In this document: positions 15,062-24,673 of the stretch, one piece after another
How the letters are laid out: every line of letters begins with the position of its first letter
Position numbering within the stretch: position 1 is the stretch's first letter
NCBI GenBank assembly: GCA_014653985.1
Contig: JACWDT010000001.1
Span: forward strand, 124,001 to 188,000
From: Pelagibacterales bacterium SAG-MED22
GTDB taxonomy: Bacteria > Pseudomonadota > Alphaproteobacteria > Pelagibacterales > Pelagibacteraceae
DNA length: 64,000 nt
Direction: 5' to 3'
Translations under genes and position numbers: made by a program
The notes under the pieces: generated by a model
Seen by the model: only the letters and a program-made list of their open reading frames with translations
Databases searched by the model: none
What the model was told of the DNA's origin: nothing

Positions 15062-16143
15062 TTTTTTTCAACATAAATCGACTGACTTGGAAAAGCAAAA
15101 GAAGCACCATTTTTCTCAACTATCTGTTTAATTTCAATTGCTAATCTCTCCTTCACTTCTAGAGAATTACTCCAACTATTAGAGTTTGTAAAACACCTCA
15201 CCAGTAAATCAATAGAACTATCTGAAAATTTTTCTATTCTTACAGCAACTCCTGTTGCTTGGTTAAAATCTTCACTTTTATTTATGTATTCTTCTATTTC
15301 GTCTCTTACTTTTTTTAATTGATCAATTGTAGAGTCATACTGAAGAGTTATAATCCACCTAACTCTCCAATTTGAAGTTTCACTAACATTTATCACTGCA
15401 TTTTCTGCAAACTGAAAGTTAGGAATAATCGCTAGAGACTTATCAAACTTTCTAATAGTTGTGGACCTAAAACCAATTTTTTCAACTATCCCTTCTATAA
15501 TTCCTTCAACTGCAATCCAATCTCCAATTTTAAATCTTTTTTCAACCAATACTAAAATTCCTGAAATTAGATTTTTAAATAAATCTTGTGCACCTAAAGC
15601 TACAGCTACGCCAAACAAACCAAGTCCTGCAATAATTGGACCAATTTTAATTCCCCATAACTCGAGAACAGCAGCTAATCCAAGTATAAAAATTAATACT
15701 TTTAATGATTTAATTATCCATCCAATAAGTTCTCTTGTTAGAAGTTTGTCTAGTCCACTTAATATATAAGATACTGGTTCAATTATTTGATGTATAACCC
15801 AAAATATTAAAATTGTTATTAAAGTTCTGTTAATAGTATCTACCACATCTCTACCTTCAGCAGAAAAAGTCATGTAATAACTTGCAATAAAAAAACCTAA
15901 AACAATTGGCAAAAATCTTGCAGGTCCTTCTAAAGAGCGAACAAAAGTGTCGTCTAGCTTATTTGTAGTTCTCTTTGATATAATTTCTAATTTTTTAATA
16001 ACTAATTTACTGATCAGGCCTCTAAAAACTAGAAAAACTAAAAATATACCAATACCAATTAAAATTTGAAAAATATCAACTCCAAGAATTCCCTTATTCC
16101 AAACTGATAAAAATATATCTGAAAAATTATTTATTATATCCAT
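15058..16143 (-). CDS. MscS-family mechanosensitive ion channel
   Basis: A 361-residue channel with four to five N-terminal helices. The pore-lining helix is seen as GPIIAGLGLFGVAVALGAQD (about residues 165-184), followed by the beta domain (RFKIGDWIAVEGIIEG-VEKIGFRSTTIR) and a cytoplasmic alpha/beta C-terminal domain. It would release solutes on hypo-osmotic shock. Located between hemD and the YggT gene; three bases separate it from hemD. Confidence 0.93.
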   Translation of the reverse strand: MDIINNFSDIFLSVWNKGILGVDIFQILIGIGIFLVFLVFRGLISKLVIKKLEIISKRTTNKLDDTFVRSLEGPARFLPIVLGFFIASYYMTFSAEGRDVVDTINRTLITILIFWVIHQIIEPVSYILSGLDKLLTRELIGWIIKSLKVLIFILGLAAVLELWGIKIGPIIAGLGLFGVAVALGAQDLFKNLISGILVLVEKRFKIGDWIAVEGIIEGIVEKIGFRSTTIRKFDKSLAIIPNFQFAENAVINVSETSNWRVRWIITLQYDSTIDQLKKVRDEIEEYINKSEDFNQATGVAVRIEKFSDSSIDLLVRCFTNSNSWSNSLEVKERLAIEIKQIVEKNGASFAFPSQSIYVEKK

Positions 16144-16145
16144 GG

Positions 16146-16844
16146 CTAAATTTTATATAACAAAAACTCCTCTTCTCCAGGATTAAAAAGAAATATCTTT
16201 TTCCATTTAATTTCGTTCAATATTGATGAGGTTTTTTCACCTATACACATTAAATTCGTATCCATCCATAAACTTTCTAATTGATGAATTTTGATAAAGT
16301 TCAAAAAGCTTGATCCACTGTTTTGGGAGTAAACATAGACCATGTCAGGCATATTTTGTATTAATTCTTTAACGAACTCATTATCAAAATTCGTATTGTG
16401 ATTAACTCTATAATTCACAACCCTCTTAATACTATAACCTTCATTTATTAACTGTTGATCAAGATCTACTGATATAGTTTCTCCACTTACATAAAGTAAC
16501 TGACCACTTGATGTATTATAGTTTTGCAAAATTAGTTCTTTTAAATTTGAAACATTACCTTCTGCTGCAATTGTATTTTGAAAACCAAAACTTCTTGCTT
16601 TTTTTTCAGTTGCTTCTCCTACACAGAAACATTTGATTGTCTTATTAATTTCATCATGATTTAAAAATTTTACAGCATTAGCACTAGTGAAGATAACTCC
16701 ATTGAAGTCTACAAAATTTATTTCGTCATGAACTACTTCCTCAACACTTAATAGAGGAAGGTGAGAAACTTGATGGCCTAAGGATTTAAATTTGACGATC
16801 ATTTCAGAGCAGTCTTCTAAAGGCCTTGTTAGTAAAATATGCAT
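16146..16844 (-). CDS. hemD: Uroporphyrinogen-III synthase HemD
   Basis: Cyclises hydroxymethylbilane to uroporphyrinogen III. The family is poorly conserved, but this 232-residue protein has ILLTRPLEDC at the N terminus, GVIFTSANAVKFL at about residues 50-62, FCVGEATEKKARSFGF at about 72-87, and an LLYVSGE motif. It begins one base after the hemC stop, the classic hemC-hemD arrangement. Two-domain length is normal. Confidence 0.92.
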   Translation of the reverse strand: MHILLTRPLEDCSEMIVKFKSLGHQVSHLPLLSVEEVVHDEINFVDFNGVIFTSANAVKFLNHDEINKTIKCFCVGEATEKKARSFGFQNTIAAEGNVSNLKELILQNYNTSSGQLLYVSGETISVDLDQQLINEGYSIKRVVNYRVNHNTNFDNEFVKELIQNMPDMVYVYSQNSGSSFLNFIKIHQLESLWMDTNLMCIGEKTSSILNEIKWKKIFLFNPGEEEFLLYKI

Positions 16845-16845
16845 A

Positions 16846-17763
16846 TTATCTTTTATAAGAATTATTAGATTTTGTTTTTAAAATTTGACCTACTTCTCTA
16901 CCAATTTGACTAAAGTCTTCAAGTTTACCAGTTTTTTTTTCATAATATCTTTTTGAGCCATCTAAGGAAAATAATTCGGCCTCAACTGTAATTTTATTAC
17001 CTGCTATTACAGAGTGAGCCCCAACTGCAGTTTCACAATCACCTTCTAAAACTTTTAAAATATTTCTTTCAATATGCGCTCTTTTAAATGTTTCATCGTG
17101 ATTTATTTTTTTCAAAACTGAGATTATTTCCTCATCATACTCTCTACATTGAAGTGCAATTATACCTTGTCCAGCACTTGGAATTATTTTTTCAGGAGAA
17201 AATATTTCTGAAATTTCACTTTCAAAATTCAAAAATTTAATTCCTGCATAGGATAAGATTATTGCATCATAGGTTCCATCTTTAAGTTTTTTAATTCGCG
17301 TATCAACATTCCCTCTAATAAGTTTATATTCAAGATCTGATCTAATTTTTTTAATTTGATATTCTCTTCTAAAAGATGAGGTTCCAATTATAGAATTTTT
17401 TTTTAATTCATTTAATTTTTGTTTGTTCATTGTGACGAGAATTTCTCTTGGATCATTTCTTTCTAAAAATGAGTCTGTTTTAAGACCTTTTGTTTCAAAG
17501 GCTGGCATGTCTTTGAGTGCGTGAACTGCAACATCAATGTTTTTATCTTGAAGCTCTTTTTCAATATTGCTTGAAAATAATCCTTTACCTCCAACTTCTG
17601 ACAATCTTACATCCTGAAACTGATCCCCTTTTGTAGTAATTTTTTTTATAACTACATCTTCATCACTAAAATCAGTGGATTTGACAATTTTATCTTTAGC
17701 CTTTTCAGCATAAAGCATGGCCAACTTGCTTCCTCTAGATCCAATGATAATTTTTCTATTCAT
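16846..17763 (-). CDS. hemC: Hydroxymethylbilane synthase (porphobilinogen deaminase) HemC
   Basis: Polymerises four porphobilinogens. The 305-residue protein has KIIIGSRGSKLAMLYA at the N terminus, the VHALKDMPAF active-site segment (about residues 80-89), GTSSFRREYQIKK, and the dipyrromethane-cofactor cysteine in the C-terminal LEGDCETAVGAHS motif. It heads a minus-strand run hemC-hemD-mscS-yggT-folD and is divergent from tsaD, an arrangement common in Alphaproteobacteria. It feeds hemE, hemH and hemJ at 47-50 kb. Confidence 0.97.
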   Translation of the reverse strand: MNRKIIIGSRGSKLAMLYAEKAKDKIVKSTDFSDEDVVIKKITTKGDQFQDVRLSEVGGKGLFSSNIEKELQDKNIDVAVHALKDMPAFETKGLKTDSFLERNDPREILVTMNKQKLNELKKNSIIGTSSFRREYQIKKIRSDLEYKLIRGNVDTRIKKLKDGTYDAIILSYAGIKFLNFESEISEIFSPEKIIPSAGQGIIALQCREYDEEIISVLKKINHDETFKRAHIERNILKVLEGDCETAVGAHSVIAGNKITVEAELFSLDGSKRYYEKKTGKLEDFSQIGREVGQILKTKSNNSYKR

Positions 17764-17819
17764 AAATATATTTATTTCTTACTTGTATTGAGATTGTACA
17801 ATTATTAAAAACTATTTGA

Positions 17820-18893
17820 ATGAGCAAAAAACCCTTGATTCTTGGAATAGAAACGAGCTGTGATGAAACGGCTGCATCAATTATAACTCAAAATGAGCTA
17901 GGAAGTCCGTTAGTTTTATCAAGCGTTGTTTCAAGCCAAGTTGAAGTTCATAAAGAATTCGGAGGAGTAGTTCCAGAATTAGCTGCACGAGCACATATTG
18001 AAAAAATTGATTGGATTGTTCAAAAAGCTATTGATGATAGTGGAAAAAAAATTGATGAAATTGATGCTGTAGCATCCACTGCAGGGCCTGGTTTGATTGT
18101 TTGTCTGTCTGTTGGTTTAAGTTTTGGAAAAGGTTTTGCAGCTTCAATAAATAAACCTTTTATAGCAGTTAACCACCTAGAGGGTCATGCACTAAGTCCT
18201 AAGTTGAATTCAAATTTAAACTATCCCTATTTACTTTTGTTGATCTCAGGTGGACATTCACAATTTTTAAATGTTCAAGGATTAGGAAAATATAAAAGAT
18301 TGGGAACAACCATTGACGATGCTTTAGGAGAAGCATTTGATAAAACTGCAAAACTTTTAGGCATTGAATTTCCAGGTGGTCCACAAATTGAAATTTTAGC
18401 AAAAAAAGGCGATCCTAATAAATATGATTTACCAAAACCTATTTTTAGTAAAGGTGGTTGTAATTTATCTTTTGCTGGTCTTAAAACAGCAGTATTAAGA
18501 ATAACCAAAAATATTAAAACAGATCAGGAAAAATTTGATCTAGCTGCATCTTTTCAAAGAACTATAGAGGAAATTTTATATAAAAAAACTAAAGTTGCTT
18601 TTAAAGAATTTGAAAAACAAAATGGTCTAACTGAAAAAAATTTTGTAGTTGCTGGAGGAGTGGCTGCTAATAAAAATATTAGAAATATGCTAATCAATTT
18701 ATGTGGGGAAGAAAATTATCAAAGTATTTTTCCACCAATAGAACTTTGTGGAGATAATGCTGCTATGATAGCAATGGTTGGTTTAGAGAAATTTAAATTA
18801 AAAGAGTTTAGTCAATTAGATCACCCAGCAAAACCTAGATGGCCCCTTGATGAAAGTGCTGTTTTTTTGAAAGGTGCTGGAGTTAAATTATAA
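17820..18893 (+). CDS. tsaD: tRNA N6-threonylcarbamoyladenosine transferase TsaD
   Basis: Transfers the threonylcarbamoyl group to A37 of tRNAs that read ANN codons. The 357-residue ASKHA-fold protein has LGIETSCDETAASI at the N terminus, the metal-binding NHLEGHALSP (His-x-x-x-His), LLLISGGHSQFL, GEAFDKTAKLLG, and AGGVAANKNIR near residue 280. Length is typical. The gene shares its upstream region with hemC and its stop overlaps the EVE gene start by one base. Confidence 0.98.
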   Translation: MSKKPLILGIETSCDETAASIITQNELGSPLVLSSVVSSQVEVHKEFGGVVPELAARAHIEKIDWIVQKAIDDSGKKIDEIDAVASTAGPGLIVCLSVGLSFGKGFAASINKPFIAVNHLEGHALSPKLNSNLNYPYLLLLISGGHSQFLNVQGLGKYKRLGTTIDDALGEAFDKTAKLLGIEFPGGPQIEILAKKGDPNKYDLPKPIFSKGGCNLSFAGLKTAVLRITKNIKTDQEKFDLAASFQRTIEEILYKKTKVAFKEFEKQNGLTEKNFVVAGGVAANKNIRNMLINLCGEENYQSIFPPIELCGDNAAMIAMVGLEKFKLKEFSQLDHPAKPRWPLDESAVFLKGAGVKL

Positions 18894-19306
18894 TGCAATA
18901 TTGGTTAATGAAATCTGAACCAGATGTATGGTCTATTAATCAACAGATAAAGTCAGGTGCCAAAGGGGCACCATGGGATGGGGTAAGAAATTATCAGGCT
19001 GCAAAAAATTTAAAGACAATGAAAAAAGGTGACCTTTGTTTTTTTTATCATTCAAATATTGGTAAAGAAATTGTAGGTATTGTTGAGGTCATTAAAGAGC
19101 ACTATTTAGACAAAACTGATAAAAGTGGGCGCTTTGTTGCTGTTACGGTTAAGTTTAAAAAGAAATTAGCAAAACCGGTTACCTTAGAAGACATAAAAAA
19201 ACATAAGGAATTAGGCAATTTAGCGTTGATTAAACAGAGCAGACTATCTGTAATGCCAATCGATTATAAAAGCTGGAAAATCATAAATAACATGAGTAGA
19301 ATTTAA
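18893..19306 (+). CDS. EVE domain-containing protein (THYN1-like)
   Basis: A 137-residue protein consisting of one EVE domain, a PUA-like fold thought to bind modified bases in RNA or DNA. Characteristic segments are YWLMKSEPDVWSI at the N terminus, WDGVRNYQAAKNLKTMKKGD (about residues 28-47), FYHSNIGKEIVGIVEV, and LIKQSRLSVMPI near the C terminus. Coupled by a one-base overlap to tsaD, which fits a tRNA-related role, though that is inference. Confidence 0.92.
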   Translation: MQYWLMKSEPDVWSINQQIKSGAKGAPWDGVRNYQAAKNLKTMKKGDLCFFYHSNIGKEIVGIVEVIKEHYLDKTDKSGRFVAVTVKFKKKLAKPVTLEDIKKHKELGNLALIKQSRLSVMPIDYKSWKIINNMSRI

Positions 19307-19321
19307 AAAAAAAATTTTCAC

Positions 19322-21394
19322 ATGCCTAAAAAAAAGAAAAAAAAATCTAAAGTAAAAAAAAAATCTTCTAAAAAAGTTAAGAAAAAAACTAGAGTAAAAA
19401 AGGTTTCAAAAAAGATTAAGAAAAAAGCAAAAAGCAAAAAAGAAAATGGCTCTTCTCCCCCTGAAATAGTTATAAAAACTAAACCAGAATGGGTAAAAGC
19501 AAGTTTAGCAAATAAAAGTAAGTACCAACAAAAATATTCACAATCTATCAAAAGTAACGATGATTTTTGGAGAAAAGAAGGAAAAAGAATTACTTGGATA
19601 AAACCTTATAAAAAAATCAAAGACGTTAAGTACAGTACTAAAGAAGTAAAAATTAAATGGTATGAAGATGGAACTTTAAATGCTTCAGCTAACTGTATTG
19701 ATAGACATTTAAAAGATAAAAAAGATAAAACTGCAATTATTTGGGTTGGTGATGATCCAAAAGATAGTCAAAAAATTACTTATAAGCAATTACACCAAAA
19801 AGTTTCAAAGGCTGCAAATGGTTTAAAAAAACTTGGAATTAAAAAAGGAGATCGAGTTACAATTTATTTAACCATGATCCCAGAGCTTGCAATTTTAATG
19901 TTAGCATGTGTTAGAATTGGAGCAGTTCATTCAATTATATTTGGTGGTTTTTCTGCAGAATCAATTTCAGGTAGGGTAAATGATTGCGAATCTGAATATA
20001 TAATCACCGCTGATGAAGGAGTTAGAGGAGGAAAAACTATTCCATTAAAATATACAACTGATGAGGCTTTAACAAGTTGTCCAAATGTAAAAAAATGTAT
20101 TGTGGTTAAACGAACAGGAAATTACATCAATTGGAATGAAGAAAGAGATGTTTGGTATCATGATTTAATTAAAGATGTTTCAAATCATTGTGAGCCTGAA
20201 GAAATGAATGCTGAGGATCCTTTATTTATTTTATATACCTCAGGATCAACTGGTAAACCAAAAGGAGTTCTTCATACTACAGGTGGGTATATGGTTTATG
20301 CATCAATGACCCATCAATATATTTTTAACTATAAGCCAAAAGATATATATTGGTGTACTGCTGATATTGGATGGGTAACGGGTCATAGTTATATTATTTA
20401 TGGACCCCTTGCTAATGGTGCTACAACAATAATGTTTGAGGGAATTCCTAATTATCCTGACACTTCAAGGTGGTGGCAAATCGTTGATAAATATAAAGTA
20501 AATATCTTCTATACCGCACCTACAGCAATTAGAGCTTTAATGCGTGAAGGTGATAAACCAGTTAAAAAAACCTCAAGAAAATCTCTAAAATTACTTGGTA
20601 CTGTTGGAGAACCAATTAATCCAGAGGCTTGGATGTGGTATTACAAAACAGTTGGAAACTCAAAGTCACCCATTGTAGATACTTGGTGGCAAACAGAAAC
20701 GGGTGGAATTCTAATAGCACCTCAAACTGGAGCTATTCCATTAAAACCTGGTTCAGCTACAAAACCGTTCTATGGAATTAAGCCTGTTATCGTTGATAAA
20801 AACGGCAAAGAGATAAAAGGTGCTGGCGAGGGAAGGCTTTGTATTGCTCAATCATGGCCAGGTCAAATGAGAACTGTTTATGGAGACCATCAGAGATTTA
20901 TTGACACGTATTTTTCTCAATTCAATGGGAAATATTTTACTGGTGATGGATGTAGAAGAGATAAAGATGGATATTACTGGATCACTGGAAGAGTTGATGA
21001 TGTAATTATTGTATCTGGACATAATCTAGGTACTGCTGAGATCGAAAGTGCATTTGTTGCTCATCCAAAAGTTGCTGAAGCAGCAGTAGTTGGTTACCCA
21101 CATGATATTAAAGGAAACGGTCTATATTGTTATGTAACTTTAAATGTAGGTGAAACTGAAACTGGAGATCTTGAAAGAGATTTAAAGCTTTGGGTCAGAA
21201 AACAGATTGGACCTCTTGCAACTCCTGACTTGATACATTTTACTCCAGGGCTTCCAAAAACTAGATCAGGTAAAATAATGAGAAGAATTTTAAGAAAGAT
21301 CGCTGCAAACGAACATGGGCAGTTAGGTGATACTACTACTTTAGCTGATCCAAGCGTCGTTGATAGTTTGGTTGATAATAGAAAAAATATTTAA
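19322..21394 (+). CDS. acs: Acetyl-CoA synthetase with a polylysine N-terminal leader
   Basis: AMP-forming acetate-CoA ligase, 690 residues. Family motifs are [31 protein letters not shown] (ATP loop), [28 protein letters not shown], and the C-terminal [14 protein letters not shown] holding the regulatory lysine. The first 40 residues contain 25 lysines ([16 protein letters not shown] and onward) before normal Acs begins near residue 60. No ATG, GTG or TTG lies in frame between this leader and the enzyme, so the leader is probably translated. Together with the symporter at 22.1-24.2 kb it suggests acetate uptake and activation. Confidence 0.95.
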   Translation: MPKKKKKKSKVKKKSSKKVKKKTRVKKVSKKIKKKAKSKKENGSSPPEIVIKTKPEWVKASLANKSKYQQKYSQSIKSNDDFWRKEGKRITWIKPYKKIKDVKYSTKEVKIKWYEDGTLNASANCIDRHLKDKKDKTAIIWVGDDPKDSQKITYKQLHQKVSKAANGLKKLGIKKGDRVTIYLTMIPELAILMLACVRIGAVHSIIFGGFSAESISGRVNDCESEYIITADEGVRGGKTIPLKYTTDEALTSCPNVKKCIVVKRTGNYINWNEERDVWYHDLIKDVSNHCEPEEMNAEDPLFILYTSGSTGKPKGVLHTTGGYMVYASMTHQYIFNYKPKDIYWCTADIGWVTGHSYIIYGPLANGATTIMFEGIPNYPDTSRWWQIVDKYKVNIFYTAPTAIRALMREGDKPVKKTSRKSLKLLGTVGEPINPEAWMWYYKTVGNSKSPIVDTWWQTETGGILIAPQTGAIPLKPGSATKPFYGIKPVIVDKNGKEIKGAGEGRLCIAQSWPGQMRTVYGDHQRFIDTYFSQFNGKYFTGDGCRRDKDGYYWITGRVDDVIIVSGHNLGTAEIESAFVAHPKVAEAAVVGYPHDIKGNGLYCYVTLNVGETETGDLERDLKLWVRKQIGPLATPDLIHFTPGLPKTRSGKIMRRILRKIAANEHGQLGDTTTLADPSVVDSLVDNRKNI

Positions 21395-22035
21395 AACTGA
21401 ATTAAGTTTTGAAATTCTTGTTTGATAACATCCCACTTTAATATCATAGAGTTTAACACAATTTTACGATCTAAGGTTTTTAATTCTTCAGCAATTGGTG
21501 CCCATTTATATAATGAGAGAGCACTTGGATTAAATGGAAGGTCCGAATAATAAGTATCCCAATTTGTATTTAAAAGTCTTTCATCAAAATCCTTACGAGC
21601 TTGATCAATAATATCTAATGGCATTTTATTAGAAATTTCATCATCTAAAATTTTATTAAAAATCTCTTTTGCCTTATCGGTATCTTGAAAATTGAAATTA
21701 ACTTTCAAATAAGAAAAAGTAAAAAGTGATAAATCTTGAAGTGCAACAGAATAAATATTCCATTTGGCAAGATTAACTGAACCCATGAATTTATCATTTT
21801 CAAAATGAAGCACATATCGGGTTCCCATTCGAGTTTTTAAATAATTGTATAAAGTTACTTGCGTAACCCATGCAGATTTTGTTTGAATAAAGGTTTCAAG
21901 TTCATCTAAATTCTTAATTTTTTTTTTAGGAATGAATGCTTTAAACATTGCAAACAAATATGTCTTAAAATCCGTTGTTGTTAGATCTTTCCAAGTTAAC
22001 TTGTATTTTGACATAATTTGCCCCGTATGTGGCAT
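21391..22035 (-). CDS. Conserved hypothetical protein
   Basis: Unrecognised soluble protein of 214 residues (207 if the internal ATG at 22014 is used; both starts have plausible purine-rich upstream sequence). It has no signal peptide or membrane segment. Conspicuous are several aromatic-rich stretches, such as [16 protein letters not shown], and a C-terminal [17 protein letters not shown]. It converges on acs with a four-base overlap and is divergent from the symporter genes. Function unknown. Confidence 0.6.
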   Translation of the reverse strand: MPHTGQIMSKYKLTWKDLTTTDFKTYLFAMFKAFIPKKKIKNLDELETFIQTKSAWVTQVTLYNYLKTRMGTRYVLHFENDKFMGSVNLAKWNIYSVALQDLSLFTFSYLKVNFNFQDTDKAKEIFNKILDDEISNKMPLDIIDQARKDFDERLLNTNWDTYYSDLPFNPSALSLYKWAPIAEELKTLDRKIVLNSMILKWDVIKQEFQNLIQF

Positions 22036-22148
22036 TTATACCTTAAAAAAGTCAGTAAATAAGTACCTATTATGGTTAAATTTAGGTCTTTTCAAAAGCC
22101 TTATAATGGTTATGGTTTTGCCAGTTATAACTAAATAGAGAGGTAAAT

Positions 22149-22409
22149 ATGTCAAATCAAGAAAAACATTGGGAGAAATCCAGAGGTTTGCTGATGATTA
22201 CTTTAGCAATCTGGTTTGTATTCTCAATTGGCATCTTCCTTTTTGGAGCTGAAATGAACGAGGTCTCAGGACCTTTCGGTTATCCGTGGACATATTGGTT
22301 TACATGTCAGGGATCTCTTGGAGCATTCGTAATCCTTATTTTCTGGTTTGCGAATAGACAAGAAAAGATCGACGAAGAGTTCGGCTTTAGCGAAAGAGAG
22401 GATGAATAA
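22149..22409 (+). CDS. DUF4212 small subunit of sodium/solute symporter
   Basis: An 86-residue protein with two helices (about residues 14-32 and 46-66) and an acidic tail. The DUF4212 pattern is present: KHWEKSRGLLMITLAIWF and a GFPWTYWFTCQGS-like segment (here GYPWTYWFTCQGS). These proteins accompany VC_2705-type symporters as a small partner subunit, comparable with YhdT/PanF-type pairs. The last base of its stop is the first base of the symporter ATG (TAATG), so expression is stoichiometrically coupled. Confidence 0.9.
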   Translation: MSNQEKHWEKSRGLLMITLAIWFVFSIGIFLFGAEMNEVSGPFGYPWTYWFTCQGSLGAFVILIFWFANRQEKIDEEFGFSEREDE

Positions 22410-24220
22410 TGAAAAGTACTAATTTCATTGATAACTTGCCTAAAGTTTATGGGATCTATACCGGAGGGTTTATAGGTTTCATAATTTTAATGGCAATTGC
22501 AGAACAGATGGGTATGACTGCGAAGGCGATCGGTATCGCTTTTGTGGCATTTACTGTATTCATCTATGCATTAATCGGTTGGCTATCACGAACAGCCCAA
22601 GCGGATGCATATTACGTAGCTGGAAGACAAGTACCAACAGTATTCAACGGAATGGCCACAGCAGCAGACTGGATGTCTGGTGCTTCATTCGTTGCAATGG
22701 CTGGAGGTATTTACTTTAAAGGTTACGGTTATATGGCTCTACTTGTAGGTTGGACTGGTGGTTACGTGTTAGTTGCATCTTTATTAGCACCTTACTTAAG
22801 AAAATTTGGCTGTTACACAGTTCCAGATTTTATAGGTACAAGATACGGTGGTAATTTAGCTAGGTTTAGTGCAGTAGTGGTTTTAACCGTTGCTTCATTT
22901 ACTTATGTAACAGCACAAATTAACGCTACAGGTACAATTGCATCTGTTGCACTTGATATCCCATTCCAATACGCAGTTTATATTGGACTAATAAGTATTT
23001 TATTATGTTCAATGTTAGGTGGTATGAGAGGGGTAACTTGGACACAGGTTGCGCAGTATATCGTACTAATTATAGCTTACTTACTTCCAGTATTCTGGAT
23101 CAGTAACAAAATAGGTGCGGGTTTCTTCCCTCACTTTATGTTAGCTGATGAAGTAGCTAGAATTGGTGAGTTAGAAGCACAGTTTGGTTTTGTTAAAAAC
23201 TCAGCTGCTGATCTAGCAACGGTACCTAAAGGGTTAGCAGGAATAACTAAAGCTCACTCTGCAGTTAACGCAACACCTTGGGCATTTATTTCATTAGCAT
23301 TGGCGATGATGATGGGAACAGCATCATTACCACACGTGATGATGAGATACTTTACTACTCCAAGTGTAAAAGCAGCTAGAAAATCAGTAGGTTGGTCACT
23401 ATTCTTTATCTTCCTACTTTATTCTTCTGCTCCTATGTTAGCTACCCTATCTAAATTATCTTTGTTAGATCCGAATTTATCTACGGGTATTATCGGTAGA
23501 TCAGTAGCAGAGGTTCAAGCGATAGATTGGTATCAAAACTGGAATGCAGCAAACCTAATGTTTGTCAGCGACTTTAACGGAAATGGAACTGTTGAATTAA
23601 ACGAGTTCTTCATGGGTGGTAAAGCCGTTGTATTAGCAACACCAGAGATAGCTGGATTACCTTACGTAATCTCAGGTCTGGTTGCCGCTGGAGGTATGGC
23701 AGCTGCCATGTCAACAGCCGATGGTTTGATCCTAGCAATTGCAAACGCTATATCACATGATGTTTACTATAAGATCATTGATCCAAAAGCGGAAACTGCA
23801 AAACGACTTGTTGTTGCAAGGGTATTACTTGTAGTAATTGGTTTTGCTGGAGCAACGATTGCGGCAATGGAGATCCAAGGTATCTTAGGTTCGGTTATCT
23901 GGGCATTTGACTTTGCGATGTCAGGATTGTTCTTCCCACTTGTACTTGGTGTATGGTGGAAGAGAGCTAACAGACAGGGTGCTATTGCTGGTATGTTAGG
24001 AGGTCTAGCTGCTGGTACTTGGTACTTAGTTTGGGTACGAACTGGTGGAAGTGGATTCCTAGGAATTACTCAATTAACATTTGGTATCTTCGGATCAGCT
24101 GTTAGTTTGGTTGCAATGGTGGTTGTGAGTTTAATGACTCAAGAGCCAGACAAAGCAACTCAAAAAATGGTTGATGAAGTACGTGTACCAAGTGGTAAAA
24201 CAATTCTTGGAAAACAGTAA
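22409..24220 (+). CDS. Sodium:solute symporter (acetate permease-like, VC_2705 type) with EF-hand-like loop
   Basis: A 603-residue SSS-family transporter with about 13 helices. SSS features include ADAYYVAGRQVPTVFNGMA (about residues 68-86), DWMSGASFVAMAG, the GGMRGVTWTQVAQYI signature near 205, and MSTADGLILAIANAISHD at about 435-452. A loop at residues 388-399 reads DFNGNGTVELNE, a full EF-hand calcium-loop pattern. Likely a monocarboxylate such as acetate is carried, inferred from the nearby acs and the family. A strong terminator follows. Confidence 0.9.
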   Translation: MKSTNFIDNLPKVYGIYTGGFIGFIILMAIAEQMGMTAKAIGIAFVAFTVFIYALIGWLSRTAQADAYYVAGRQVPTVFNGMATAADWMSGASFVAMAGGIYFKGYGYMALLVGWTGGYVLVASLLAPYLRKFGCYTVPDFIGTRYGGNLARFSAVVVLTVASFTYVTAQINATGTIASVALDIPFQYAVYIGLISILLCSMLGGMRGVTWTQVAQYIVLIIAYLLPVFWISNKIGAGFFPHFMLADEVARIGELEAQFGFVKNSAADLATVPKGLAGITKAHSAVNATPWAFISLALAMMMGTASLPHVMMRYFTTPSVKAARKSVGWSLFFIFLLYSSAPMLATLSKLSLLDPNLSTGIIGRSVAEVQAIDWYQNWNAANLMFVSDFNGNGTVELNEFFMGGKAVVLATPEIAGLPYVISGLVAAGGMAAAMSTADGLILAIANAISHDVYYKIIDPKAETAKRLVVARVLLVVIGFAGATIAAMEIQGILGSVIWAFDFAMSGLFFPLVLGVWWKRANRQGAIAGMLGGLAAGTWYLVWVRTGGSGFLGITQLTFGIFGSAVSLVAMVVVSLMTQEPDKATQKMVDEVRVPSGKTILGKQ

Positions 24221-24231
24221 ATAAACTTTAT

Positions 24232-24266
24232 AAGGGGCGATTAATTTCGCCCCTTTTCTTTCTTTT
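24232..24266 (+). terminator. Rho-independent terminator after the symporter
   Basis: Nine-base perfect stem AAGGGGCGA (24232-24240) / TCGCCCCTT (24247-24255) with a six-base loop, followed by a T-rich tail (TTCTTTCTTTTT). It lies 11 bases past the symporter stop and is one of only two convincing intrinsic terminators in the window. Confidence 0.93.
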
Positions 24267-24288
24267 TATTTTCAAATATAAATCTTAA

Positions 24289-24645
24289 ATGTCAGCAAAC
24301 TTTCATCCATTTATATATTTTATTGATTATTTCTTTGGGATAATCATGTGGACATTAATTGGTCGAGTTGCAATGAACATCTTTCAAAGAGAAGACTCTC
24401 AATTTTTTTTTATGAGGGTCTTTGTTAAATATACAAATCCTTTAATCAGACTATTTAAGCCAATTACGCCGTCATTTATCATAGGTCCTCTTGTGCCTTT
24501 ATATGTGGCTTGGTTTTTTTATATGATTAGATTTTATTTAATGCCTTGGATCTTGGGCTATTCTGTTATGGGGATGCTATCATTTCCTCTCGAAAGTGAA
24601 ATATCGAGACAAATTTATCAATTTTTTGATTCAATTAAATTTTAA
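24289..24645 (+). CDS. Small integral membrane protein, possibly YggT-like
   Basis: A 118-residue protein with three hydrophobic segments. The segment NPLIRLFKPITPSFIIGPLV resembles the P-x-L-x-x-x-x-P core of YggT proteins, and the second half reads PLYVAWFFYMIRFYL. The family match is weak, so it may be an unrelated conserved membrane protein. It precedes rpe by 28 bases and follows the terminator, so it probably starts a new transcript with rpe, the heparinase-like gene and purH. Confidence 0.65.
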   Translation: MSANFHPFIYFIDYFFGIIMWTLIGRVAMNIFQREDSQFFFMRVFVKYTNPLIRLFKPITPSFIIGPLVPLYVAWFFYMIRFYLMPWILGYSVMGMLSFPLESEISRQIYQFFDSIKF

Positions 24646-24673
24646 AAATTGATACTAGTAAATCTAGCTATCA

